64,000 nt of DNA. It comes from Dyadobacter sp. SG02. Its GTDB lineage: Bacteria > Bacteroidota > Bacteroidia > Cytophagales > Spirosomataceae. The stretch lies in the NCBI RefSeq assembly GCF_900109045.1, contig NZ_FNYL01000005.1, forward strand, positions 305,263-369,262, read 5' to 3'. The position numbers and the translations under genes are program-made. Of this stretch, positions 27,331-35,665 are shown one piece after another. The notes under the pieces are model-generated. The model worked only from the letters and a program-made list of their open reading frames with translations, searched no databases and was not told where the DNA came from. Within the stretch, counting starts at the first letter, position 1. Every line of letters begins with the position of its first letter.

Positions 27331-28638
27331 ATGAAATTATTTAAACTCCTGTTCTGCCTCTCAATCGTCTCGTTCAGCTGCAAAGGCGGCGATGAAAACC
27401 CAAAAGCAGAAGATCCCAAGCCTGTCGAAGAAGTAAAATACGACGAATCGCATTCCCTTTTTAAGAGTTACAAAGGCCTCGTGATGGCCGGTTACCAGGG
27501 CTGGTTTACGGCCGATGGCGATGGCGCGGGCCGCGGCTGGCACCATTACCAGAAAGCAGGGAAATTCGAGCCGGGCTTCGCTTCCGTTGATTTCTGGCCG
27601 GATGTTACCGATTATCCCAAAACCTATAATACCGCATTCAAATATGCCAATGGCGAGCCTGCGAAAGTATACAGCCCCTACGATGAAGAAAGCGTGGACC
27701 TGCATTTCAAATGGATGAAGGAGCACGGGATCGACGGCGTATATATGCAAAGGTTTGTTTCGGAAGTGAAAGGCGAGAGCGGCAAACGGCACTTCAACAA
27801 AGTGCTCGCCAATGCATTGAAAGCTTCCAAAAAGTACGGCCGGGCGATCAGCATCATGTACGATCTCAGCGGTTCTACCTCGGCGGATATGGATTTCATC
27901 GCCAAGGATTGGGAGGAGCTCCAACAACTGTTCAAACTCTTCGACGGACAGGAAAATCCAACCTACCTCCGCCACAATGGTCGCCCATTGCTGGCGATCT
28001 GGGGCGTGGGCTTCAACGACGGCCGCAAGTACACCATCGCCGACATTCAGAAGCTCCTGGAAAAGGTAAAAGGCCCTACGAAAAAGGCTTCGATCCTGCT
28101 CGGCGTGCCCTACTACTGGCGCGAACTAGGCCGCGACACCGAGAATTCGCCGTTGCTGCATACAGTCATCAAGCAAGCGGACATCGTTATGCCATGGGCC
28201 GTCGGCCGCTACAATGCCTCCACCTATCTGACGGTCGCAGGCCCGAACCTCCCTGCCGACGTTGCGTGGTGTAAAACCAACAAAATCGACTACGCTCCGC
28301 TCGTTTTTCCCGGTTTCAGCTGGGGTAACCTCAAAAACGACAAGTCGCTCTACAACCAGATCCCGCGCAACAAGGGCGAGTTCCTCTGGCAGCAAATCGC
28401 CGGCGCCAAAATGTCCGGCGCCGAGGCCCTTTACGTCGCCATGTTCGATGAAGTAGACGAAGGCACGGCCATTTTCAAAACGCGGAAAGAAGGCGATACG
28501 CCGCTGAATGCGGACGGGAAATTTGTAGGGATCGAAGCGGACCTGCCTTCTGATTATTACCTGTGGCTGGTAGGGCAAGGGGCCGAATGGTTTCATGGAA
28601 AAAGTGGTTACGGGGTTGCGAAACCGGTGCGTAAGTGA
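27331..28638 (+). CDS. GH71/GH99-like glycoside hydrolase lipoprotein
   Basis: A 435-aa lipoprotein (MKLFKLLFCLSIVSFSCKGG, lipobox VSFSC). The catalytic domain opens with KGLVMAGYQGWFTADGDGAG and has DLHFKWMKEHGIDGVYMQRF, matching the GH71/99-like TIM-barrel family, which includes endo-alpha-mannanases and alpha-1,3-glucanases. Being anchored, it probably works at the surface, cutting an alpha-linked glycan for import by the SusC/SusD pair upstream. The precise substrate cannot be read from the sequence. Confidence 0.88.
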   Translation: MKLFKLLFCLSIVSFSCKGGDENPKAEDPKPVEEVKYDESHSLFKSYKGLVMAGYQGWFTADGDGAGRGWHHYQKAGKFEPGFASVDFWPDVTDYPKTYNTAFKYANGEPAKVYSPYDEESVDLHFKWMKEHGIDGVYMQRFVSEVKGESGKRHFNKVLANALKASKKYGRAISIMYDLSGSTSADMDFIAKDWEELQQLFKLFDGQENPTYLRHNGRPLLAIWGVGFNDGRKYTIADIQKLLEKVKGPTKKASILLGVPYYWRELGRDTENSPLLHTVIKQADIVMPWAVGRYNASTYLTVAGPNLPADVAWCKTNKIDYAPLVFPGFSWGNLKNDKSLYNQIPRNKGEFLWQQIAGAKMSGAEALYVAMFDEVDEGTAIFKTRKEGDTPLNADGKFVGIEADLPSDYYLWLVGQGAEWFHGKSGYGVAKPVRK

Positions 28639-28654
28639 TTGATACACAGTCTCG

Positions 28655-28683
28655 AATTTGTGCAAGCGGCGCTTGCACAAATT
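28655..28683 (+). repeat. 29-bp palindrome, copy 1 (intergenic)
   Basis: Perfect 13-bp arms (aatttgtgcaagc / gcttgcacaaatt) around a 3-nt centre (ggc). The same palindrome with centre gac lies inside the coding region of the nuclease gene just downstream (29117-29145). It lies 17 bp after the GH gene stop and is followed by gccgctttttg, so it may act as that gene's terminator. Confidence 0.9.
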
Positions 28684-28827
28684 GCCGCTTTTTGTAATCA
28701 TTCATAAGTTATAAATGCATTGAACCTTCTGCTAATTAATGCCGGCAGTTTAAACAATTCATGCATTAATTACGATAATGCGAATGGTATTACCACTAAA
28801 TTGTGGCTTCACCCTCGCATTATTTCT

Positions 28828-29874
28828 ATGACACACGACAACTTGCCCGTTGACTATGGTGACTTCCTGGACCGCATCAAATCGGAAATCCGGCTGGCCA
28901 GATTTAAGGTAAACCTGGCAGCTAATTCGGCGTTGCTGCAAGTGTACTGGCAAATCGGAAATTGGATTCTGAACCAGCAGAACCGTTCGGAATGGGGTGC
29001 CAAAGTAATCGATAAGCTATCGCAAGATCTGAGAAAGGAATTTCCCGACATGCAAGGTCTGTCGGCCAGAAACCTCAAATACATGCGGCAATTTGCCGCT
29101 ATTTATCCCGACCCTGAATTTGTGCAAGCGACGCTTGCACAAATTCCCTGGTACCACCACATTACCTTATTGAATAAGGTAAAAAGTCATGAAGAAAGGC
29201 TCTTTTACGTAAAAGAGGCCTACAAAAACGGATGGTCTCGGGACGTGATGGTTGCCCAGATCGACTCCCGGTATTTCAAGCGCAAAGGAAAAGCCATTTC
29301 AAATTTTAGCTCTGCATTACCATCACCACAGTCGGATCTGGTACAACAGATCACGAAAGACCCCTACATCTTTGACTTCCTGAATTTGACGGACTTATGC
29401 CAGGAAAAGGAGCTGGAAGATGCATTGACTGACCATGTCATGAAGTTCTTGCTGGAACTCGGTGCCGGGTTTGCATTTGTTGGGAAACAGGTACATATCG
29501 AGGTAGGTGATCAGGATTTCTATATCGACTTACTCTTTTACCACGTGAAGCTGCATTGCTATGTGGTTGTAGAGCTCAAAAAGGGGAAATTCATGCCGGA
29601 ATATGCCGGTAAACTTAATTTCTATCTTTCGGTAGTAGATGATAAACTGAAATCTGAGGGCGATCAGCCGAGTATCGGTTTGTTGATTTGTCAGGATAAA
29701 AACGGTGTGATCGCCGAATATGCGCTGCGCGATCTTAGCAAACCGATTGGAATTTCGCAGTACGAACTGATCGAAGCGATTCCTAAGAATCTAAAAGCCT
29801 CCCTGCCATCAATTCTGGAAATCAAAAAGGAGATTGGACATTCAAAGCGTGCATCAAACAAACAACCCAAGTGA
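28828..29874 (+). CDS. DUF1016/YhcG family PDDEXK nuclease
   Basis: A 348-aa protein. The ATG at 28828 (MTHDNLPVDYGDFLDRIKSE) is preferred: family members begin just before this helical DUF1016 N-domain. The N-domain (~10-150) contains SARNLKYMRQFAAIYPDPEF and IPWYHHITLLNKVKS. The C-domain (~195-340) is a PD-(D/E)XK fold: IEVGDQDFYIDLLFYHVKLH then CYVVVELKKGKF, so catalytic D and the E-L-K motif are present. The biological role is not settled; recombination and defence have both been suggested. The gene stands alone, and its coding sequence carries a perfect palindrome also found upstream. Confidence 0.92.
   Translation: MTHDNLPVDYGDFLDRIKSEIRLARFKVNLAANSALLQVYWQIGNWILNQQNRSEWGAKVIDKLSQDLRKEFPDMQGLSARNLKYMRQFAAIYPDPEFVQATLAQIPWYHHITLLNKVKSHEERLFYVKEAYKNGWSRDVMVAQIDSRYFKRKGKAISNFSSALPSPQSDLVQQITKDPYIFDFLNLTDLCQEKELEDALTDHVMKFLLELGAGFAFVGKQVHIEVGDQDFYIDLLFYHVKLHCYVVVELKKGKFMPEYAGKLNFYLSVVDDKLKSEGDQPSIGLLICQDKNGVIAEYALRDLSKPIGISQYELIEAIPKNLKASLPSILEIKKEIGHSKRASNKQPK
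29117..29145 (+). repeat. 29-bp palindrome, copy 2 (inside the nuclease gene)
   Basis: Same 13-bp arms as the copy at 28655-28683, centre gac. In frame it encodes the segment FVQATLAQI just before IPWYHH of the DUF1016 domain. The two copies differ at one base in 29. Confidence 0.9.
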
Positions 29875-29961
29875 GTCCGCGATGTTCTAACCCCATTTCG
29901 TCATTTTTCATTATGTTTAAACAAAATAGAGGCCTTTGGCCGGTTTGTTAAAACAAAATAT

Positions 29962-31530
29962 ATGAAAATTACACTTTCCCTGATCATTTCTTTCCTTTTG
30001 ACAGGAGCGCAGATGCTGTGCTTCGCGGATGGAGAAAAAAAATCCAAAGCCCTTCCCCGCATTGCGATCGCCGGGCTCGGCATTGAATCGAGCACGTTTT
30101 CGCCGGCACGGACGGAAGAACCGGCCTTCAAGGCCAAAACCGGCGAGCAGATCTTCACCTCCTACCCTTTCATGGCTGCGGATTCAAACTTGCGGAAGCG
30201 GGCGGAATGGTTGCCGGCCCTGGTTGGAAAATCGCTGCCTGGCGGGATGGTGACGCGCGCCGCCTACGAGTCGCTGGTGAAGCAGACGCTCGAACTTTTG
30301 AAGAAAAATGGTCCGTACGACGGACTCTATTTCGATATTCACGGCGCTATGAGCGTAGAAGGGCTGGATGATCCCGAAGGCGACCTCATCACGCGCATCC
30401 GCGAGGTGATTGGCAAAAAAGTCCTTATTTCTACCTGTATGGACTTGCACGGCAATGTGTCGTGGCGACTCGCACAGCATACCGATCTCATTACCTGCTA
30501 CCGGATGGCTCCGCACGAAGATGCCATGCAATCCAAGCGCCGGGCCGTTGCCAATCTCCTTTCGCGGCTCGAAAGCGGGAAAGGCAAACCTGCTTACAAA
30601 GCCTGGATTCCGGTGCCGATCCTGCTTCCCGGAGAAAAAACGAGTACCCGCATCGAGCCCGGAAAATCACTTTATGCGAAGGTAGCGCCTGCTTCCGTGC
30701 AGCCGGGTGTGATCGATGCGGCCATGTGGGTGGGCTATGCCTGGGCCGATGAGCCGCGTAACCACGCTGTGGTAATGGTCACCGGCGATGATAAAGCCCA
30801 GGTAACCAAAAACGCGGAAATGCTCGCCAAAAGCTTCTGGGACGTGCGTAAGGAATTCGATTTTGTAGCTCCTACCGACGATCTCAAAACCGCATTAAAC
30901 AAGGCGCTCGCAAGTGATAAACATCCATTCTTTATCAGCGACTCGGGTGATAACCCAACTGCCGGCGGCGCGGGCGATGTTACCTGGACGATCACCGAAA
31001 TCCTGAAACGTCCGGAATTTAAGGCCGAAAACGGCCCGTCGCTCATCTACGCGTCCATTCCCGGTCCGGAACTGGTGGAAGCTGCGGTGAAAGCGGGTGT
31101 AGGAGGTAAAATCGATGCATATGCGGGTGCGAAGGTGGATGCGCGCTTTGCGCCGCCCGTGCATTTGGTCGGAACGGTGGAAGCTATCTACCAGGGTGAC
31201 GTGAATGCCGAAACCGAGGTGGTAGTGAAAGTGGGAAGTGTGCGCGTGATCGTTACCAAAAAACGCAAACCTTATCATAAGGAGGCCGATTTCACCAGAC
31301 TGGGCCTGAACCCGCGCAAATCGGACATAGTAGTTGTAAAAATCGGCTATCTGGAACCGGAGCTTTATAACATGCGCGCCGACTGGATCTTGTCGCTCAC
31401 CCCCGGTGGCGTAGATCAGGATTTGGAGCGATTGCCATACAAACGCATTAAACGCCCGATGTTCCCGCTGGACAAGGATATGAAGGAGCCTGATTTGAAG
31501 GCGAAGCTGGTACCGTCGTCCGACAAGTAG
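29962..31530 (+). CDS. M81 family (MlrC-like) metallopeptidase, exported
   Basis: A 522-aa protein with a signal peptide (MKITLSLIISFLLTGAQMLCFADG). It matches the M81/MlrC family over its full length: IAIAGLGIESSTFSPARTEE at the start, YDGLYFDIHGAMSVEGLDDP, KVLISTCMDLHGNVSWRLAQ (Zn-ligand region), and FFISDSGDNPTAGGAGDVTW. The founding member, microcystinase C, opens small peptides, but most members have unknown substrates. The export signal points to a periplasmic role. It stands alone and ends at a strong bidirectional terminator. Confidence 0.9.
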   Translation: MKITLSLIISFLLTGAQMLCFADGEKKSKALPRIAIAGLGIESSTFSPARTEEPAFKAKTGEQIFTSYPFMAADSNLRKRAEWLPALVGKSLPGGMVTRAAYESLVKQTLELLKKNGPYDGLYFDIHGAMSVEGLDDPEGDLITRIREVIGKKVLISTCMDLHGNVSWRLAQHTDLITCYRMAPHEDAMQSKRRAVANLLSRLESGKGKPAYKAWIPVPILLPGEKTSTRIEPGKSLYAKVAPASVQPGVIDAAMWVGYAWADEPRNHAVVMVTGDDKAQVTKNAEMLAKSFWDVRKEFDFVAPTDDLKTALNKALASDKHPFFISDSGDNPTAGGAGDVTWTITEILKRPEFKAENGPSLIYASIPGPELVEAAVKAGVGGKIDAYAGAKVDARFAPPVHLVGTVEAIYQGDVNAETEVVVKVGSVRVIVTKKRKPYHKEADFTRLGLNPRKSDIVVVKIGYLEPELYNMRADWILSLTPGGVDQDLERLPYKRIKRPMFPLDKDMKEPDLKAKLVPSSDK

Positions 31531-31541
31531 TAGTTCCCTGA

Positions 31542-31588
31542 AAAAGCAAAAAGCGGCGTTTCACCAATGGAACGCCGCTTTTGCTTTT
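31542..31588. terminator. Bidirectional terminator
   Basis: Stem AAGCGGCGTT / AACGCCGCTT with flanking A- and T-rich pairs (AAAAGC...GCTTTT). It lies between convergent genes (M81 peptidase plus, racemase minus) and can serve both. Confidence 0.9.
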
Positions 31589-31615
31589 AATTCTTCCACA
31601 TAAAAATTTAATAGA

Positions 31616-32314
31616 TTACCACTCCGCCAATGCAAATGCAACGGCCGCATCCGAATGGAGTCGCGTCGTATCGAAAACGGGCACCGACACATCTTCCTGA
31701 CTGATAATCATCGGAATTTCCGTACAGCCCAGAATAATTCCCTCTGCGCCGTCACGGATCAGTTCGTCGATGATAGCAAGGTATTCCTTCTTGGTTTCTT
31801 CAAGAATGATTCCCTTTCCCAGTTCGTCGCGCAAGGTGTTTTGGATAAAATCACGGCTTCCCTGGCTGGCGGGAACGAGCGGTTCAATGCCGAGGCTTAC
31901 CAGTTTGTCTTTATAAAAATCCATTTCCATGGTAAACTTCGTACCGAGTAATCCAACTTTCCGAAGCCCCTTTTCGTGGATTGCTGACGCGGTGGCTGTT
32001 ACAATGTGGATGATCGGGAGATTAATTTCAGCTTCCAAACGGTCGGCCACGGCGTGCGCGGTGTTGGCGCAAAGTACAATACCTTCGGCGCCCGCTTTTT
32101 CGAGGTTCCGGCACGCATCCAGCAGAATCCGGAAAGTGTCGTCCCATTTACCGGCTGTGTTGTTACTTACAAATGCATTGAAATTCACCGAATAGATCAT
32201 GCATTCGGCATAATTCAGCCCGCCTAATTTCGCATTAATGCCTTCGTTGATAAAACGGTAATAGTCGACGGTCGAGACCCAGCTCATACCGCCTACGAGG
32301 CCTAATTTTTTCAT
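31616..32314 (-). CDS. Aspartate/glutamate racemase family protein
   Basis: A 232-aa cytoplasmic protein (MKKLGLVGGMSWVSTVDYYR). The two catalytic cysteines of the Asp/Glu racemase superfamily are both present, C82 in LCANTAH and C197 in ILGCTEIP, in the expected half-domain positions. This is the broad-specificity amino acid racemase (YgeA/RacD) type rather than MurI. It would interconvert L- and D-aspartate or a related amino acid. Confidence 0.93.
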   Translation of the reverse strand: MKKLGLVGGMSWVSTVDYYRFINEGINAKLGGLNYAECMIYSVNFNAFVSNNTAGKWDDTFRILLDACRNLEKAGAEGIVLCANTAHAVADRLEAEINLPIIHIVTATASAIHEKGLRKVGLLGTKFTMEMDFYKDKLVSLGIEPLVPASQGSRDFIQNTLRDELGKGIILEETKKEYLAIIDELIRDGAEGIILGCTEIPMIISQEDVSVPVFDTTRLHSDAAVAFALAEW

Positions 32315-32343
32315 TTTTTTATGGTGTAGATAGAAATAAATAC

Positions 32344-32925
32344 TCAGGCATTATCATGGCCCGAAACACGTCCGGTCAACCAGAGGAGGAATAATGCGTT
32401 GAAAATCAGCGTGAAGGGAATAACAGAAAGGTTTTTGAAAAACAATATGATCACCCATTCCGAAGACTGTTCGGCGATGATGTTGTTGACTTTGAGTTTG
32501 TAATAAAGGCAGGTCTGATAGGCGGTGTAGTCGATCAGCAAGTTGATCACCCAGGCAATCAGCAGGTAAATCACAAAACTTGCGAGCAACGACCGCCATT
32601 CGGACCTCAGACGGACGACTGCTTTTTGCCAGTTTTCTTTCCAGGCTTTGCCGCTTGTAAGCATAAGTTTTATCCTAAAATAGCCTTTCCTCAAATGCGT
32701 GAGCCCCAATGCATATACGAAAAGTAACATCCGGGCCGACTCGATAACCACCTCCATGACGATGTGCAGGCCGGGAGAAATCGGCCCAAACGCGCCGAGC
32801 TGTACTATCCGGCCAATGGCGGCAATAAGGCCGAGACCAAGTACGATGAGGTAATGGCTGCGGAAAAATAAGAGCGTCTCACGAAGCCACGCGAGGTTTT
32901 GAGTGATTCTGATGTTTGCTTTCAT
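32344..32925 (-). CDS. Multi-pass membrane protein of unknown function
   Basis: A 193-aa protein with about four membrane helices (FRSHYLIVLGLGLIAAIGRI, IVMEVVIESARMLLFVYAL, LLASFVIYLLIAWVINLLID, VIPFTLIFNALFLLWL). The ATG at 32925 (MKANIRITQNLAWLRE) is chosen over one 16 codons upstream, as it lies right before an amphipathic segment. I do not recognise the family. It sits 29 bp from the racemase gene and 48 bp from the sugar dehydrogenase gene, all on the minus strand, so they may be co-transcribed. Confidence 0.7.
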   Translation of the reverse strand: MKANIRITQNLAWLRETLLFFRSHYLIVLGLGLIAAIGRIVQLGAFGPISPGLHIVMEVVIESARMLLFVYALGLTHLRKGYFRIKLMLTSGKAWKENWQKAVVRLRSEWRSLLASFVIYLLIAWVINLLIDYTAYQTCLYYKLKVNNIIAEQSSEWVIILFFKNLSVIPFTLIFNALFLLWLTGRVSGHDNA

Positions 32926-32973
32926 GGCGTTTATAGTTTTTGGTAAATTAAAAAATGCCCGCCGAAAAAGCAC

Positions 32974-34641
32974 TTACTTGTACGCCATTTTCAGCTTTTG
33001 AGAGAATCCGGTAAATATGTTGTCGATCAATACCGTGTAAATGCCCTTGGGTTTTCCATCCATATTTACTTTCCAATCACCGTTCGAAGCAATATTCTGG
33101 CTATCAACCAGCAAGCCGGAAGCATTGTAGATCCGCACATTATCGCCCTTAGCAAGGTGTCTGATCGCGACCTGGCCGCCTCCCGGATTGGGAAAAATGA
33201 AGGATTTACCGCGTTCGTCCATGCTGCCGCTTACGACTGAACTGTATTGAAAAGTGCCGTCCCCACCGACTGTCGCGTGGTCGATCATTTTAAGACGATA
33301 ATAGCTGGTATCTTGCAATGGCTCGCCATCCGTGAATACGTAGTCGCTCCCCGGCCCCTTGCCTGGCACAGTTCCGAGCGTCTGGAAAGTGCGTCCATCG
33401 CCGCTGCGCTCTACTTCAAAATGCGAGAAGTTACTTTCCTGCGTGGTCTTCCATTGTATCAGGAATTGGCTGTCAGCCAGGGTAAGTTTGATAAAAAGCA
33501 ATTTCACCGGAAGCGGGTCGCCCGGGTTGGTGATCTTCGATAATGTGCCATTCAAAAACGACAACGTATACAATTCACCGGACTGGTCCTCTCCAAAAGA
33601 GATCAGAGAAGCGTTAGCAAGCCCGGCGTCAGGCGTTGTAACGCCCAGCGGATCGATGTACCCTATTTTTCCTGTCGCATAATCGCCAAAAAAGTAATGA
33701 CCTTTCATCGACGGGTATCGCGACCCACGGTACACAAAGCCACCCATGACCGAGGCGTCCTTACCGCCGTTATTCGTAAAACCGGGGTAAGTAAGTTTTG
33801 GAGCAATGTAGGTTGTCCCCTGTGCGCAATGCGACTGGTTGTACGTTTGCGTGCCTTCGAGACAGTTCCAGCCAAAGTTCGACGCCGGCCCGCCAAACGG
33901 GTAAGATAAATAATTGATCTCTTCCCAGCCATCCTGACCGTTATCGCCGATCCACAGGTCGCCGGTTTGGCGGTCGAAGCCGAAGCGCCAGGGGTTTCTC
34001 AGCCCAAGCGCAAATATCTTGCTCAGCGGATTATCGCCGGGCACCGGCGCGTTTGTATCGAGCCGCAGCAGCTTTCCGAACAGCTTGCCCATGTTTTGGG
34101 AATTATTGTTCGGATCGCCCGCCACGCCCCGGGAGCCGGGGCCATTGTCGCCCGTTGAAATGTACAAATAACCGTCTTTGCCAAATGCCATGTCGCCTCC
34201 GCGATGGCCGCCGAGAACGTCTTCGTAGGGTATTGTGAGGATTTTCACTTCCGAATTCGCATCCGCCAGATCCGCATTGCCCGCCTGTCGCGAGAAGCGC
34301 GAAACCTGGACTTCCGTTTTGCTCTTGACTACGTACAGGACATAGAAAAAGCCCGACGTCTGGTAGTCGGGCGGAAATGCGATGCTAAAAATACCTGCCC
34401 AATCGGGGTCGTTGATTTTCGAACCGATATCCAGAAAAGGTTGTGACAGGACTGCATTGTTTTTAACAATTTTGATCTTCCCGCCAATCTCCGCTACGAA
34501 AAGACGGCCGTCGGACGCGTTCGTGACTTTGACGGGCCTTGTAAAACCGGAAACGACCGGTTCGATAGCGAGTTGAAGCTGCCCAAAGGCATGTTGGAAA
34601 GCAATCGTCAGCAATAGGAGGAGGTAAAAGAGATATCTCAT
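32974..34641 (-). CDS. PQQ-dependent sugar dehydrogenase with T9SS sorting tail
   Basis: A 555-aa secreted protein. Signal peptide (MRYLFYLLLLLTIAFQHAFG), then the six-bladed GSDH propeller (~25-375: VSGFTRPVKVTNASDGRLFV, HRGGDMAFGKDGYLYISTGD, LRNPWRFGFDRQTGDLWIGD), a small Fn3-like spacer (KLTLADSQFLIQWKTTQESN) and a T9SS type A tail (FIFPNPGGGQVAIRHL ... FSQKLKMAYK). It would oxidise an aldose at the cell surface with PQQ; the electron acceptor is unknown. The T9SS tail shows it is exported through the outer membrane rather than kept in the periplasm. Confidence 0.93.
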   Translation of the reverse strand: MRYLFYLLLLLTIAFQHAFGQLQLAIEPVVSGFTRPVKVTNASDGRLFVAEIGGKIKIVKNNAVLSQPFLDIGSKINDPDWAGIFSIAFPPDYQTSGFFYVLYVVKSKTEVQVSRFSRQAGNADLADANSEVKILTIPYEDVLGGHRGGDMAFGKDGYLYISTGDNGPGSRGVAGDPNNNSQNMGKLFGKLLRLDTNAPVPGDNPLSKIFALGLRNPWRFGFDRQTGDLWIGDNGQDGWEEINYLSYPFGGPASNFGWNCLEGTQTYNQSHCAQGTTYIAPKLTYPGFTNNGGKDASVMGGFVYRGSRYPSMKGHYFFGDYATGKIGYIDPLGVTTPDAGLANASLISFGEDQSGELYTLSFLNGTLSKITNPGDPLPVKLLFIKLTLADSQFLIQWKTTQESNFSHFEVERSGDGRTFQTLGTVPGKGPGSDYVFTDGEPLQDTSYYRLKMIDHATVGGDGTFQYSSVVSGSMDERGKSFIFPNPGGGQVAIRHLAKGDNVRIYNASGLLVDSQNIASNGDWKVNMDGKPKGIYTVLIDNIFTGFSQKLKMAYK

Positions 34642-34698
34642 GAATTCGGGTTAGAGGCAGATTGTAAATATAAAGAACTCTTTCCCAAACCCTTGCGA

Positions 34699-35109
34699 TC
34701 ACCGCTTCGATTTCATCGCCTTCACCGTTTTCATGTCACCTGACGTGAATTTTTTATATTCCGGGCTATCACACGCATATAGCGCGATTTTTCCTTCCTG
34801 ATCGTTGTGAACACCCCAACCGTAGCGCTTGGTCAAAGGCGAGGCACGCATACAGGCCTGTCCTTTTGAAAAAAATTGCTTCCGGGCCTCTTCCAATTCG
34901 CTCTCCGTCAGGTCTTTCCGTTCGGCAAAAACCTGAAACAGCACATCGTCGGACGTGAATTTGTAGGGGTTTTTGCTAATCATTTCGTACTCGATGGCGG
35001 CCACAGTTTTAGCATCGCCCTTGATCGGCGGCACTTCCCCGCCCGCAGCCGGACAATCGTCGGCCACTTCGATGAAGGTGTTTTCGTAGTTGGTGGTATG
35101 GACTTTCAT
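34699..35109 (-). CDS. DUF6157 family protein
   Basis: A 136-aa cytoplasmic protein (MKVHTTNYENTFIEVADDCP) that fits DUF6157 along its length, including ISKNPYKFTSDDVLFQVFAE and LTKRYGWGVHNDQEGKIALY. The family is common in soil bacteria as a single gene and has no assigned role. No motif of a known enzyme is visible. Confidence 0.85.
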   Translation of the reverse strand: MKVHTTNYENTFIEVADDCPAAGGEVPPIKGDAKTVAAIEYEMISKNPYKFTSDDVLFQVFAERKDLTESELEEARKQFFSKGQACMRASPLTKRYGWGVHNDQEGKIALYACDSPEYKKFTSGDMKTVKAMKSKR

Positions 35110-35197
35110 AAGGGATTATTTTGGCGCAAAATAATGGCGCTGTTGACAACAGTATGTCAGCAGACAAGCGGTTCAGCAAAAAAACTTTGCCCGACGG

Positions 35198-35584
35198 TCA
35201 CATCGCCATTTCCTCAGCCACCGGCAAATTGCTCCGCTTCATATCCCTGTAAGCCCATTCAGCCATCGCATTGATCACCGATTCCAGCTCACGGCCGGCG
35301 TCTGTAAGGGTGTAGGTAACGTAGGGCGGCACCACCGGTTTAGCCTCACGAATGAGCAGGGCGTCGTTTTCGAGCTGTTTTAAATGCTGGATCAGCATCT
35401 TTTCGGTGATATGCGGCATCGCCTTTTTTATCTCGCTATACCGCTTGCTACCTCCCAAAAGATGATACAGAATAATCGGTTTCCAGTGCCCGCCGATCTT
35501 ATTCATCACATAGGTGACCGGGCATTCCTGCATTACAATCTCGCGGTTTGCATTGTAAGTCGAGCTTTCTTTGATTTTAGTCAT
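35198..35584 (-). CDS. HxlR family transcriptional regulator
   Basis: A 128-aa winged-helix regulator. The ATG at 35584 (MTKIKESSTYNANREIVMQE) is preferred over one 24 codons upstream that would overlap the promoter region. It carries the N-terminal cysteine typical of redox/electrophile-sensing HxlR members (C21 in QECPVTYVMNKIGGHW), the HTH (GGSKRYSEIKKAMPHITEKM) and the wing (KPVVPPYVTYTLTDAGRE). It is divergent from an NmrA-like gene across an 81-bp gap with a direct-repeat operator, the usual layout for a thiol-sensing repressor and its target. Confidence 0.93.
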   Translation of the reverse strand: MTKIKESSTYNANREIVMQECPVTYVMNKIGGHWKPIILYHLLGGSKRYSEIKKAMPHITEKMLIQHLKQLENDALLIREAKPVVPPYVTYTLTDAGRELESVINAMAEWAYRDMKRSNLPVAEEMAM

Positions 35585-35596
35585 ACATACTCTCGG

Positions 35597-35635
35597 GTAA
35601 GTACTTGTCAAAAAGTAAGTACAAATATAGCTTTG
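35597..35635 (+). promoter_or_regulatory. Promoter with HxlR-type operator repeats
   Basis: The 8-mer gtaagtac occurs at 35597-35604 and 35615-35622. A Bacteroidota promoter overlaps it: TTG at 35605-35607, then TAGCTTTG (perfect TAnnTTTG) at 35628-35635, spacing 20 bp. The ATG of the NmrA-like gene follows at 35666. The repeats flank the -33 box, so bound HxlR would block this promoter (inference). Confidence 0.65.
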
Positions 35636-35665
35636 TCCCATCAAAAAACAAATCAAAAAAACGAC

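Noticed and set aside
8498..31530. Link between the 'microcystin-dependent' collar proteins and the microcystinase C-like M81 peptidase
   Set aside because: Both names come from annotation history of distant relatives. The genes are about 20 kb apart in separate transcription units, and nothing here shows a shared substrate.
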